A stretch of DNA of 64,000 nucleotides, from NCBI GenBank assembly GCA_905215965.1, contig CAJMSD010000012.1, forward strand, positions 12,578 to 76,577. The letters run 5' to 3'. The notes under the pieces were generated by a model, which made no database searches, was not told the origin of the DNA, and saw only the letters and a list, made by a program, of their open reading frames with translations. Numbering within the stretch: the first letter of the stretch is position 1; every line of letters starts with the position of its first letter. This DNA is from an uncultured bacterium. Its GTDB lineage: Bacteria > Bacillota > Clostridia > Oscillospirales > Ruminococcaceae. Shown piece after piece: positions 35,868-44,031 of the stretch. The position numbers and the translations under genes were made by a program.

Positions 35868-35886
35868 GGGCGAACTGTGTTCGCCC
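35868..35886. repeat. REP-like palindrome 1
   Basis: GGGCGAAC-TGT-GTTCGCCC with 5' flank CTATAG on the plus strand. In the RAYT frame it encodes GRTQFAPI. Confidence 0.8.
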
Positions 35887-36056
35887 GTCAGATAACGAGC
35901 TGCCTTCACATAAATTATCAATTATAACAATCATGTGGATATGATTTGGCATTATGACATATTTGTTGATTCTTATAACGCCATTATATAAGTAATATTT
36001 TTTCAATTTCATTTTTTACGAAATTTCCGTATTCGGATAATTCAATGCTGTTTAGT

Positions 36057-36075
36057 GGGCGAACGAAGTTCGCCC
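36057..36075. repeat. REP-like palindrome 2 (inverted relative to 1)
   Basis: GGGCGAAC-GAA-GTTCGCCC; its conserved flank CTGTAG lies on the minus strand, so it points the opposite way from palindrome 1. In the RAYT frame it encodes VGANFVRP. Confidence 0.8.
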
Positions 36076-36215
36076 CTACAGGATCAGGTTTATTATATTT
36101 TACAGTATTATCCCAAAAGAGATATTGACGGTCTTTTGTACATATCGTCACAAAATATGCGCCGTTACGGCTATAATCATAATTTTCCAGTCTGTTTTTC
36201 TTACGGCAATGAAGT

Positions 36216-36275
36216 TCACTCATAATACAGCGCATCCTCACGGTATTTTTCTCTTTCCATACCTATGACAAGCAT
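36216..36275 (-). CDS. Short ORF directly after the T-box (possible truncated gene start)
   Basis: 19 codons, MLVIGMEREKYREDALYYE, with SD AAAGGAG nine bases before its ATG and placed right behind the T-box terminator. Its stop overlaps a RAYT start (ATGAGTGA). It may be the beginning of a former T-box-controlled gene cut by the insertion, or a leader peptide coupled to the RAYT. I do not recognise it. Confidence 0.4.
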   Translation of the reverse strand: MLVIGMEREKYREDALYYE

Positions 36276-36297
36276 ATCTGCCAACTCCTTTCGGAAA

Positions 36298-36535
36298 CAA
36301 AAAGTCCCTCAAGCCGCAAAACGGCTCAAGGGACGATAAAATCGCGGTTCCACCCTGATTCACACGAAGCATAAAAAACTCCGTATCTCATTGGCTCTGT
36401 AACGGGAGCGCCCGATGCTTATTGGGCATACTCAGAGGCGGTATGCATCTCCCTATCCGCCGCAGTCTTGCACCGACCGGCTGCTCTCTGAAAGCGAAAC
36501 AAGCGGGATAGCCTTCCTCATCAACGATTTCACAT
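36298..36535 (-). promoter_or_regulatory. T-box leader (threonine) for thrS
   Basis: Contains the T-box core AGGGTGGAACCGCG (minus, about 36341-36356), the AGAGAGC stem I element, an apical CGGTCGGTGCAAGACTG-type loop, and a terminator GTCCCTTGAGCCG / CGGCTTGAGGGAC followed by TTTTTG at 36298-36335. The likely specifier is ACC (Thr) at 36442-36440, followed by G. Uncharged tRNA-Thr would favour the antiterminator. Confidence 0.92.
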
Positions 36536-36548
36536 ATATTCTATTGTC

Positions 36549-36577
36549 ATATTAGCATACTTTTACCCCTTTGTCAA
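36549..36577 (-). promoter_or_regulatory. Promoter of the thrS T-box transcript
   Basis: Minus strand TTGACA (36577-36572), 17 bases, TAATAT (36554-36549). Confidence 0.8.
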
Positions 36578-36627
36578 GCGTATTTTTATAATTTGTTCAG
36601 AATTTATTCGGGAAATTCCCGGGAAAT

Positions 36628-36656
36628 TTGCAAACGCAGAAATTATATGCTATAAT
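36628..36656 (+). promoter_or_regulatory. Promoter of the GH95-GH26-GT2 operon (extended -10)
   Basis: TTGCAA at 36628-36633, 17 bases ending TATATGC, TATAAT at 36651-36656. Nearly the same as the polA promoter. Confidence 0.7.
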
Positions 36657-36675
36657 AAGCGTAAATGCTTATTAT
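36652..36675. repeat. Inverted repeat over the GH95 -10, copy of the polA element
   Basis: ATAATAAGCGT - AA - ATGCTTATTAT, eleven pairs with one wobble. Over ATATGCTATAATAAGCGTAA it is identical to the polA element at 2603-2622. Confidence 0.8.
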
Positions 36676-36737
36676 GCTTAATGATTTTCAACCGCCTGCG
36701 CTTACCGCAGAGCGCCATACATATAAAGGAGTAATAT

Positions 36738-39050
36738 ATGGAAACAATTCTGAAATACAACAGTCCTGCCGAAAGCTTTGACGAGGCGCTTCCTATAGGA
36801 AACGGAAGGATCGGAGGTATGGTTTTCGGAGGAACAGACTGCGAGAATATTAATCTCAATGAAGATTCAGTCTGGTCGGGCGGACTGCGCCACAGAGTAA
36901 ATCCCGATGCAAAGGAGGGGCTTGAAGAAGTCCGCTCGCTTCTTAAAGAGGGAAAGATCCCCGAAGCCGAAAAGGTCGCCTTTGAAAAGCTTCAGGGAGT
37001 TTCGCCGAATATGCGCCACTATATGCCGCTCGGCGTGCTCAATATTTCCATGGAGCTTGACGGCAAGGTAAAAAATTATTCCCGAAGCCTTGATATTTCA
37101 ACGGCTGTGACAGATGTCAGCTTTACTGCCGGAGAAACGGATTTCACCCGTGAATGCTTCGTATCCGCTCCCGACGAGGCAATGGTAATACATATCACGG
37201 CATCGCAGGATCACGCCGTATCGCTCACCTGTTCCATCGACGGCAGAGACGATTACTATGACGACAACCGTCCCTGCGGCAAAAACATGATAATGTACAA
37301 CGGCGGAACAGGCAGCCGGAACGGGATATTCTTTGCGGCAGTTGTCGGAGCGTCGGCTCAGGGCGGAGATATCCGGACAGTCGGCGGAAAGATCTGCGTA
37401 CATAATGCCGACGAGGTCACGATAATCCTGACCGTTCGGACAAGCTTCTACAGCGACTGCTACGAGGAATCGGCACAGGTCGATGCCGAAATGGCTCTCG
37501 ATTGCAGCTATGACGAGCTTTATTACCGCCATATAAGCGATTACAAGGAGCTGTTTGACAGAGTGGAGCTTGATATCGAGGACGACGGCGATGAGGATCT
37601 CGGCAATATGCTGACAAACGAAAGACTTGCGCGCCTTAAAGGCAACGAGCTTGACGACAAAGAATGCGTCCGCAATATCCACGACAATAAGCTTGTCGAG
37701 CTTTACTTCAACTACGGCCGCTATCTTATGATATCGGCAAGCCGTCCCGGCACTCAGCCTATGAATCTTCAGGGTATCTGGAATCAGGATATGTGGCCGG
37801 CTTGGGGCAGCCGATTTACCATAAATATCAATACCGAGATGAATTACTGGTGCGCCGAAAGCTGCAATCTTTCGGAATGTCATCTTCCCCTGTTTGATCT
37901 TCTTGAAAGAGTGTGCGAAAACGGCAGGATCACCGCAAAGGAAATGTACGGCATAGACGGCGGCTTTGTCTGCCACCACAATACCGATATATGGGGAGAT
38001 ACCGCTCCTCAGGATATGTGGATGCCCGCAACGATATGGCCTATGGGCGGAGCATGGCTCGCCATTCACATCTTCGAACACTATGAATATACTCTGGATA
38101 AGGAATTCCTTGCCGATAAATATCACATCATGAAGGAAGCGGCTGAATTTTTCACCCATTATCTCATTGAAGCTCCCGACGGCAGACTTGTAACGTGTCC
38201 GTCGGTATCTCCCGAAAACACGTACCTTACGGAAGAGGGGATCAAGGGAAGTCTCTGCATGGGACCGTCTATGGATTCCCAGATAATCACCGTTCTGTAT
38301 AACGACGTTATAAAAAGCGCCGAGATACTCGGCACTGACAAGGAATTTTCAAAGCTTCTGAAAAGTCAGCTTGAAAAGCTACCCCAGCCGGAAGTAGGAA
38401 AATACGGACAGATAAAAGAATGGGCAGTCGATTACGACGAGGTCGAGATCGGTCACAGACATATCTCACAGCTTTTCGCTCTTCACCCTGCCGACCTGAT
38501 AAGTCCTTACAAAACTCCTAAGCTTGCCGACGCCGCAAGAGCTACTCTCATCAGAAGGCTTGTTCACGGCGGAGGTCATACGGGCTGGAGCTGTGCATGG
38601 ATAACAAATATGTGGGCAAGGCTTCACGACAACAGAATGGTCTATGAAAATCTGCAAAAGCTTCTTTCCTGCTCGACAAATCCCAATATGCTCGACAATC
38701 ACCCTCCGTTCCAGATAGACGGAAACTTCGGAGGAGCTGCCGCTATTGCGGAATCTCTTATGCAGTGCTGCTGCGGAGAGATAAATCTGCTGCCAGCTCT
38801 TCCGGAACAGTGGAAAAACGGTCATATTCACGGTCTGCGCGCCAAAGGCGGCTTCGGGATAGATATCGACTGGGAGGACGGAAAGCTGAAAAAAGCCGAG
38901 ATAACTTCGGACTTCGGCGGCGAATGCCGCGTAAGAGCAAACTGTGTGGTAAGCATCGTGTGCGACGGCGAGACGGTAGGCTCGCGCATCGAGGACGGAG
39001 TTATAATCTTCAACACAAACAAAGGCGGCATTTATACGGTCAAAGCATAA
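36738..39050 (+). CDS. GH95 family glycoside hydrolase (alpha-L-fucosidase/galactosidase)
   Basis: 770 residues. Start ILKYNSPAESFDEALPIGNGRIGGMVFGG is the GH95 N-terminal block; TQPMNLQGIWNQDMWPAWGS, MNYWCAESCNLSECHLPLFD and the late DNHPPFQIDGNFGGAAAIAESL complete the family pattern. GH95 enzymes remove alpha-1,2-L-fucose (or L-galactose), for example from xyloglucan side chains. No signal peptide, so it probably acts in the cytoplasm on imported oligosaccharides. SD AAAGGAG. First of three genes with a mannanase and a glycosyltransferase. Confidence 0.93.
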   Translation: METILKYNSPAESFDEALPIGNGRIGGMVFGGTDCENINLNEDSVWSGGLRHRVNPDAKEGLEEVRSLLKEGKIPEAEKVAFEKLQGVSPNMRHYMPLGVLNISMELDGKVKNYSRSLDISTAVTDVSFTAGETDFTRECFVSAPDEAMVIHITASQDHAVSLTCSIDGRDDYYDDNRPCGKNMIMYNGGTGSRNGIFFAAVVGASAQGGDIRTVGGKICVHNADEVTIILTVRTSFYSDCYEESAQVDAEMALDCSYDELYYRHISDYKELFDRVELDIEDDGDEDLGNMLTNERLARLKGNELDDKECVRNIHDNKLVELYFNYGRYLMISASRPGTQPMNLQGIWNQDMWPAWGSRFTININTEMNYWCAESCNLSECHLPLFDLLERVCENGRITAKEMYGIDGGFVCHHNTDIWGDTAPQDMWMPATIWPMGGAWLAIHIFEHYEYTLDKEFLADKYHIMKEAAEFFTHYLIEAPDGRLVTCPSVSPENTYLTEEGIKGSLCMGPSMDSQIITVLYNDVIKSAEILGTDKEFSKLLKSQLEKLPQPEVGKYGQIKEWAVDYDEVEIGHRHISQLFALHPADLISPYKTPKLADAARATLIRRLVHGGGHTGWSCAWITNMWARLHDNRMVYENLQKLLSCSTNPNMLDNHPPFQIDGNFGGAAAIAESLMQCCCGEINLLPALPEQWKNGHIHGLRAKGGFGIDIDWEDGKLKKAEITSDFGGECRVRANCVVSIVCDGETVGSRIEDGVIIFNTNKGGIYTVKA

Positions 39051-39075
39051 AGACAACACTGTCAATGGAGGGAAT

Positions 39076-40791
39076 ATGAATATAAAAAAATATCTTTCAT
39101 TTGCGGCTGCGTCCGTTATGATAATTTCGCTCATAGGCTGCAAATCGGTTCAGAAAGCCGATACGCCCGATCCCACAGATGAAAGCAGCAGCTCCGTTTC
39201 CGAGACTCAGGCTGTCACGGAAACAAAGCCGGCAGAGTCTTATCCGGATTATCCCATATCCTATCCCACTATAGAAGAGCATGAGACTGTAGACACCTAT
39301 GAAGCGGAAAACTGCACTCTTGAGAACGGTCTGACGATCGATACGGCAATAGATAATTACAGCGGCTACGGTTATGTTTCGGGATTTGCTCAGGACAGCG
39401 AAACGCCGCACGGAGTAACATTCAGCGTTGAAGTTCCGAGCAATCAGCATTACGATCTTTCGTTCTGTATCGCCTCTGAAGAAGCTGCCGAATGCACGAT
39501 CAGCGTCAACGATGCGGAGATAAGCCGCTTTTCTTCAACGGACGACGGCGCGTTTACTATCATTACGCTCTACGGAGTTTTCCTTGTAAAGGGAGAATCG
39601 GATATAAAGATAAGCACAAGCGGAGACATCGCTCTTGATTATCTTAAGCTTTCAAACAATACTACTCTCAGCGAGATCAGCTACGATGCCGACGGCGAGC
39701 TTTCAAACGTAAATGCAGCCGAATCCGCAAAGGAGCTTATGAGCTTTTTGACGGACAACTACGGAAAATACGTTATCACCGGACAATTTGTCTCCGACGA
39801 AACGAACGGCGAGCTTGAACTCGTTTACCGTACTACCGGAAAATATCCCGTGATACGCTTTGCGGCTCTCGATAATTCGGGAGATACCTTTGATTCAAAC
39901 TACAAGGCTGTTGACGCTGCCGCAGACTGGTACAGAAACGGCGGTATCATAGGATTTATGTGGTTCTGGGAATCGCCCGGAAACGAGCCCTCGGTCTATG
40001 CAAAGGACACCGATTTCAAGCTCAGCGACGCTGTCACCGATATTGATATAGCAACCATGACTCAGGAGGAAATACGCGCTCTTTACGGCGAGGGAAAGAT
40101 CTCGGAGCAATGCTACGGTATTATTCTCGATATCGATAATATGGCAGGTCAGCTGCTTTCTCTCAAAAATAAGGGTATCCCCGTTTTATGGCGTCCTCTT
40201 CACGAGGCTTCCGGAGACTGGTATTGGTGGGGAGCTTCCGGCACGGAAGCTTACAAGTGGCTCTGGGAGCTTATGTATACAAGAATGACCGAGTATTTTG
40301 AACTCGATAACCTTATCTGGATATGGAACGGTCAGAGCGCCGATACTCTTGTGGACAAGGATACGTTCGATATCGCTTCCGCCGATATATATCTGGGAGA
40401 GGGAAAAGAATTCGGCAGCCGATATGAACAGTTTGCTTCCCTGCAAAAGCTCATCGGTTCGGATAAGCTCATCGCTCTCAGTGAATGCAGCGCAGTCCCC
40501 GATATAGACGCGGTTTTCAGAGACAATGCAGTATGGTCTTTCTTCGGATTGTGGTACGGAAACTACCTTGACGACGGAGATGGAAACTACTCAACATTAT
40601 ACATGACAAAGGAAAGCTTTATACGCACGTATAATTCTGACGGCGCGCTTACTCTTGACGAATACCAAAAAATGAAAGAGTCTGATTCCGAATCATCGTC
40701 GGAGCCAACTTCTGAAGCCACGTCCGAAGCATCATCGGAGGCAGCTTCGGAATCTGCGTCAGAGACCGCTTCCTCAGACGAATCCGAATAG
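39076..40791 (+). CDS. GH26 beta-mannanase lipoprotein with CBM35-like module
   Basis: 571 residues. Lipoprotein signal with lipobox SLIGC (Cys22), a Ser/Thr-rich linker, a CBM35-like module (~75-200, starting YEAENCTLENGLTI), then the GH26 domain (~220-530). The probable acid/base Glu is in WRPLHEASGDWYWWG and the nucleophile in IALSECSA. The last ~35 residues are a Ser/Glu repeat tail. The protein is surface-attached and should cut beta-1,4-mannan or glucomannan, complementing the intracellular GH95. SD GGAGGGAAT. 25 bases after GH95. Confidence 0.92.
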   Translation: MNIKKYLSFAAASVMIISLIGCKSVQKADTPDPTDESSSSVSETQAVTETKPAESYPDYPISYPTIEEHETVDTYEAENCTLENGLTIDTAIDNYSGYGYVSGFAQDSETPHGVTFSVEVPSNQHYDLSFCIASEEAAECTISVNDAEISRFSSTDDGAFTIITLYGVFLVKGESDIKISTSGDIALDYLKLSNNTTLSEISYDADGELSNVNAAESAKELMSFLTDNYGKYVITGQFVSDETNGELELVYRTTGKYPVIRFAALDNSGDTFDSNYKAVDAAADWYRNGGIIGFMWFWESPGNEPSVYAKDTDFKLSDAVTDIDIATMTQEEIRALYGEGKISEQCYGIILDIDNMAGQLLSLKNKGIPVLWRPLHEASGDWYWWGASGTEAYKWLWELMYTRMTEYFELDNLIWIWNGQSADTLVDKDTFDIASADIYLGEGKEFGSRYEQFASLQKLIGSDKLIALSECSAVPDIDAVFRDNAVWSFFGLWYGNYLDDGDGNYSTLYMTKESFIRTYNSDGALTLDEYQKMKESDSESSSEPTSEATSEASSEAASESASETASSDESE

Positions 40792-40823
40792 AATCTTTAC
40801 AGTTAAAACAGAGGTGTTTTTAA

Positions 40824-41810
40824 ATGAATGAACCGCATATTTTATATATGGTCGTTCCATGCTACAATGAAGAGGAGGTTCTTCCCGAAACCTCGCGTCA
40901 GCTTAAAGAGAAGTATATTTCTCTTATCGAAAGAAAATTGATATCTCCGCAGAGCCGTATAGTTTACGTAAACGACGGCTCAAAGGACAAAACGTGGCAG
41001 ATAATCAAGGAGCTGCACGATACCGAACCTGAATTTTTCTCAGGGATAAACCTTGCCCATAACAGCGGTCATCAGAATGCCGTTCTGGCAGGACTTATGA
41101 CAGTAAAGGATATATGCGATATGGCGATAACTATGGACGCCGATCTTCAGGACGATATCAATACTATCGACGCTATGGTCGAAAAATATTACGAGGGCAA
41201 TCAGGTAGTGTACGGAGTAAGAAGCGAGCGTAAGACCGATACGTTTTTCAAACGCTTTACCGCCGAAGGCTTCTATAAATTTATGAAAGTAATGGGCGCG
41301 GACGTTGTATATAATCACGCCGATTTCAGACTGATGAGCAAACGTGTGCTTCAGGAGCTTGCAGGCTACAAGGAAGTAAACCTTTTCCTGCGCGGAATGG
41401 TGCCGCTTATCGGATTTCAAAGTACAAGCGTTTTCTATGAACGCCATGAACGCTTTGCGGGAGAAAGTAAATATCCGCTGAAAAAAATGCTTTCATTTGC
41501 CATGAACGGTATCACCTCTTTCAGCGTAAAGCCGCTTAAACTGATAACGCATCTCGGATTTTTCATGACTATTGTCAGCATTATTGCGTTTATATGGGCA
41601 TTTATATCGAAAATCGCAGGCAACACCGAGCTTGGCTGGTCAAGCACTATCTGCTCGATCTGGCTTATCGGAGGAATCCAGCTGCTTTGTCTGGGTATTA
41701 TCGGAGAGTATATCGGTAAGATATATGCCGAAGTAAAAGCGCGTCCGAGATTTATTATTGCAGATTTTATCAATGATGACGGCAATGATAGGGAGAAATC
41801 CGGAAGATAA
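40824..41810 (+). CDS. Polyprenyl-phosphate glycosyltransferase, GT2 (GtrB/DPM1-like)
   Basis: 328 residues. GT-A domain: VVPCYNEEEVLPET, VNDGSKDKTW, NSGHQNAVLAGL and MDADLQDD (DxD), then two C-terminal membrane helices (LGFFMTIVSIIAFIWAFI and CSIWLIGGIQLLCLGIIGEY followed by IGKIYAEVKARPRFI). This is the layout of enzymes that transfer a sugar from a nucleotide donor to undecaprenyl phosphate for wall-polymer decoration. Follows the GH26 gene by 32 bases with SD GAGGTG, so probably the third gene of the operon, though its role differs from the hydrolases. Confidence 0.9.
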   Translation: MNEPHILYMVVPCYNEEEVLPETSRQLKEKYISLIERKLISPQSRIVYVNDGSKDKTWQIIKELHDTEPEFFSGINLAHNSGHQNAVLAGLMTVKDICDMAITMDADLQDDINTIDAMVEKYYEGNQVVYGVRSERKTDTFFKRFTAEGFYKFMKVMGADVVYNHADFRLMSKRVLQELAGYKEVNLFLRGMVPLIGFQSTSVFYERHERFAGESKYPLKKMLSFAMNGITSFSVKPLKLITHLGFFMTIVSIIAFIWAFISKIAGNTELGWSSTICSIWLIGGIQLLCLGIIGEYIGKIYAEVKARPRFIIADFINDDGNDREKSGR

Positions 41811-41822
41811 AAGCATTTTCTG

Positions 41823-41851
41823 TTGACAAACGGCGGAAAAAGCCTTATAAT
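41823..41851 (+). promoter_or_regulatory. Consensus promoter of the LRR/zinc-ribbon gene
   Basis: TTGACA at 41823-41828, 17 bases, TATAAT at 41846-41851. Both hexamers perfect. Confidence 0.85.
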
Positions 41852-41886
41852 AAACATGAAATATGTTTTAAGTAGGGGGATTATCC

Positions 41887-42783
41887 ATGCCTTTGGTAGA
41901 CGCTAAATGCACCAACTGCGGAGCTCCGTTAAAGGTCGACAGCAGCAAAGATGCGGCAATATGCCGATACTGCGGTTCGGCTTTTATCGTAGAAAAAGCT
42001 ATCCAGAATTACTATTTTTCGGGAAATATCACAAATAACATCAATGCTGACGTTGTAAACGTTATGGGACAGTCAGAGTTTGTGATACGTGCCGGCGAGC
42101 TGGAGGAATATCACGGCGAGTCAATGGACGTTGTCGTTCCTGCAAATGTCAAGTCAATTAAAGGTGGTTATACGGGCGGTCCTTTTCACAATTGTAGAAA
42201 TCTAAACTCCATTCAGTTACCCGAGGGGCTACGTGAGATTGACGCACTTGCATTTTCGGGTTGTACACATTTAAAATCAATTAATATTCCCAGTACGGTC
42301 ATTTCAATTGGTGACAATGCTTTTTCATGCTGTGAGAGCTTGAAATCTATTACGCTCCCGAATGGATTGAAAGAGATTAATAGATATACGTTTAGTAATT
42401 GCACAAGCCTGACATCTGTTACTATTCCTGATAGTGTAACAATAATTGGACAGAATGCTTTTGATGGCTGTACAAGTTTAAAGACGTTAAATATACCGGA
42501 CAGTGTAACGAATGTCAATTATTTGGGATATTGTATTAATTTAACATCAATAAATATACCTGATAACACTTTAGATATTGGTCCTTTAACTTGCTGTCCG
42601 AATTTAACAGATGTCAAGGTAAACATTCTGCCTAACAGAGTAATTGCTCCATATCGTTTTAAAGACACACCATTTTATCCGAAATATCAGCAAATGCTCA
42701 AAGATCACGGCTACTGCCCAATATGCGGCGCAAAATTAACGGGACTGCTCTTTAAATCATGCCCGCGTAAATGCAAATTTTAA
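41887..42783 (+). CDS. LRR_5 protein flanked by zinc ribbons
   Basis: 298 residues, no signal peptide. N-terminal zinc ribbon CTNCGAPLKVDSSKDAAICRYCG (split here for length: two CxxC pairs), a linker NYYFSGNITNNINADVVNVM common in such proteins, then ~6 BspA-type LRR_5 repeats (CTSLTSVTIPDSVTIIGQNA pattern, about 85-240), and a C-terminal second ribbon (YCPICGAKL, CPRKCKF). Probably cytoplasmic, unlike the exported LRR-dockerin protein at 7210 whose repeats it resembles. Function unknown. Own promoter; terminator at 42787. Confidence 0.8.
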   Translation: MPLVDAKCTNCGAPLKVDSSKDAAICRYCGSAFIVEKAIQNYYFSGNITNNINADVVNVMGQSEFVIRAGELEEYHGESMDVVVPANVKSIKGGYTGGPFHNCRNLNSIQLPEGLREIDALAFSGCTHLKSINIPSTVISIGDNAFSCCESLKSITLPNGLKEINRYTFSNCTSLTSVTIPDSVTIIGQNAFDGCTSLKTLNIPDSVTNVNYLGYCINLTSINIPDNTLDIGPLTCCPNLTDVKVNILPNRVIAPYRFKDTPFYPKYQQMLKDHGYCPICGAKLTGLLFKSCPRKCKF

Positions 42784-42786
42784 TAT

Positions 42787-42812
42787 TAAAAGGGACGGTA
42801 AAACCGTCCTTC
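42787..42812. terminator. Bidirectional terminator
   Basis: GGACGGT / ACCGTCC with a three-base loop; followed on the minus strand by CTTTTAAT. Ends the LRR gene (+) and the membrane protein gene (-). Confidence 0.7.
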
Positions 42813-42821
42813 TACAAGCTG

Positions 42822-42845
42822 AGCCGCTCTGAATTCAGAGCGGCT
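42822..42845. repeat. Perfect 24-base palindrome overlapping a stop codon
   Basis: AGCCGCTCTGAA / TTCAGAGCGGCT with no loop bases. The TGA stop of the minus-strand gene lies inside it. Confidence 0.75.
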
Positions 42846-43548
42846 TAATTCTTGTCTCGGGATCTGACTGTACAAATGTAATGCGTTTTCCTCTTCGTAT
42901 CAGATGAACCTCAGAGCATTCATATGTATTGTCATACTGCGCAAGAGTATATTTTCCGTCTTCAAGATAAATTGTCATATAATATTTTTGGCTTCCGCCG
43001 ACAACTCCCGTATGATTTACCAAACGATTTTCATAAACGCTGACGGCGGCGCTTTCCGTATATATCCCGTCCTTTTTCCAAAAACGGCAATTCAATATCT
43101 CGGCAGCAAAAAGCAGCGTGACTGCAACAGCCGAAACGATCAAAAATGATATCATAAAGCTGCTTGGCTGCTTTTCGGACATCTGATCCATAAAACAGTA
43201 GAACAAGGCAATATATACTGCGGCATATATGTACCAATTCACAGAACAGCGAGCTTTCAGCACAGACATATCCTCATCGGATACGGGCAGCCATACAAGC
43301 GGCTCGGCTTCCGCAATATGCGCTTTGTCTGCCTTTCGGCTAATATTGCAAATAATAAACGCAGCGATCAATACACAAGCTGCGGCGATCAGACCGAAAG
43401 CGATAAAATTCGAGAAAAAGCCGCCTTTTCCGAGCGTTCCCGTACATATACTGCATATAAATCCGCCTGCTATCCCTGCCGCCCACGAAGAGGCATATAC
43501 TGCCGTTCCGTGCCCGGCAAACGGACACAAGAGCCTTAATCTTTTCAT
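42835..43548 (-). CDS. Membrane protein of unknown function
   Basis: 237 residues with four hydrophobic segments (around VYASSWAAGIAGGFICSICT, FIAFGLIAAACVLIAAFIIC, WYIYAAVYIALFYCF and MISFLIVSAVAVTLLFAAEI) and a C-terminal soluble part rich in beta strands (SQKYYMTIYLEDGKYTLAQY). No family recognised. SD AGGAGAAATTC. Starts nine bases after rlmH and is the last gene of the cysE transcript. Confidence 0.75.
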   Translation of the reverse strand: MKRLRLLCPFAGHGTAVYASSWAAGIAGGFICSICTGTLGKGGFFSNFIAFGLIAAACVLIAAFIICNISRKADKAHIAEAEPLVWLPVSDEDMSVLKARCSVNWYIYAAVYIALFYCFMDQMSEKQPSSFMISFLIVSAVAVTLLFAAEILNCRFWKKDGIYTESAAVSVYENRLVNHTGVVGGSQKYYMTIYLEDGKYTLAQYDNTYECSEVHLIRRGKRITFVQSDPETRIKPL

Positions 43549-43557
43549 GAATTTCTC

Positions 43558-44031
43558 CTATTTATGATACCTTCCGCCCTCCGCGATCTGAAAGGCACGA
43601 TATATCTGCTCCAGAAGCATTACTCTTGCAAGCTGATGCGGAAAAGTCATTTTAGACATTGAAAGCTTAATGCTTCCCATTTCTTTTATGCTGCTGTCAA
43701 GTCCGAAGGAGCTTCCTATTATAAATGTGACTGTACTGAAGCCGCTGACTCCGGCAGAAGAAATTTTCCTTGAAAGCTCGGTGCTGCTGAGCTGACTTCC
43801 CTCGATACACATGGGTATTATCATTCCCTTGACATACCTTTTTATCTGCTCCGCTTCCTTTTTCAAAGCGGCAGCGATTTCCTTATCGGAGGGAGAATCT
43901 CCAAGACGGCACTCGTCAAGCTCGTGCAGCTCAAAGCTGCAATACCGCGAAAGCCGCTTTATGTACTCTGCGCAGGCGCTCCTGAGATAATCTTCTTTAA
44001 GCTTGCCGATAACTATAAGATTTATCGTCAT
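43558..44031 (-). CDS. rlmH: 23S rRNA pseudouridine(1915) N3-methyltransferase
   Basis: 157 residues, full family length. SPOUT methyltransferase; the SAM-binding knot region reads SGFSTVTFIIGSSFGLDSSI and the end is KMTFPHQLARVMLLEQIYRA followed by FQIAEGGRYHK, the RlmH hallmark. Methylates m3-Psi1915 in helix 69 of 23S rRNA. Its ATG shares one base with the stop of the upstream MBL gene, so translation is coupled. Confidence 0.96.
   Translation of the reverse strand: MTINLIVIGKLKEDYLRSACAEYIKRLSRYCSFELHELDECRLGDSPSDKEIAAALKKEAEQIKRYVKGMIIPMCIEGSQLSSTELSRKISSAGVSGFSTVTFIIGSSFGLDSSIKEMGSIKLSMSKMTFPHQLARVMLLEQIYRAFQIAEGGRYHK

Larger units (their letters stand above)
35686..36241 (-). pseudogene. 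REP-associated tyrosine transposase (RAYT/Y1_Tnp), frameshifted
   Basis: Two overlapping frames make one RAYT-like protein of ~185 residues. The first (36241-35984) has RKKNRLENYDYSRNGAYFVT-type start and ends KNEIEKILLI; the second (36012-35686) has the catalytic HxH motif (MPNHIHMIVII) and the C-terminal WQKSFHDRIIRNEKEYSALW and YIEYNPVNW. The frames join at a run of six A: with five A the protein would read NEIEKYYLYNG through. So a single-base insertion (or a sequencing error there) broke it. RAYTs are single-strand transposases tied to REP palindromes; two such palindromes lie inside this gene. The insertion sits between the thrS T-box and thrS. Confidence 0.85.

Noticed and set aside
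35984..36012. Programmed frameshifting in the RAYT gene at A6
   Set aside because: Joining the frames needs +1 (or -2); programmed slippage on such A runs is normally -1, and RAYTs are not known to use it. An indel is simpler.
37098..38159. 353-codon minus-strand frame inside the GH95 gene
   Set aside because: Shadow frame; the plus-strand protein matches GH95 over its full length.
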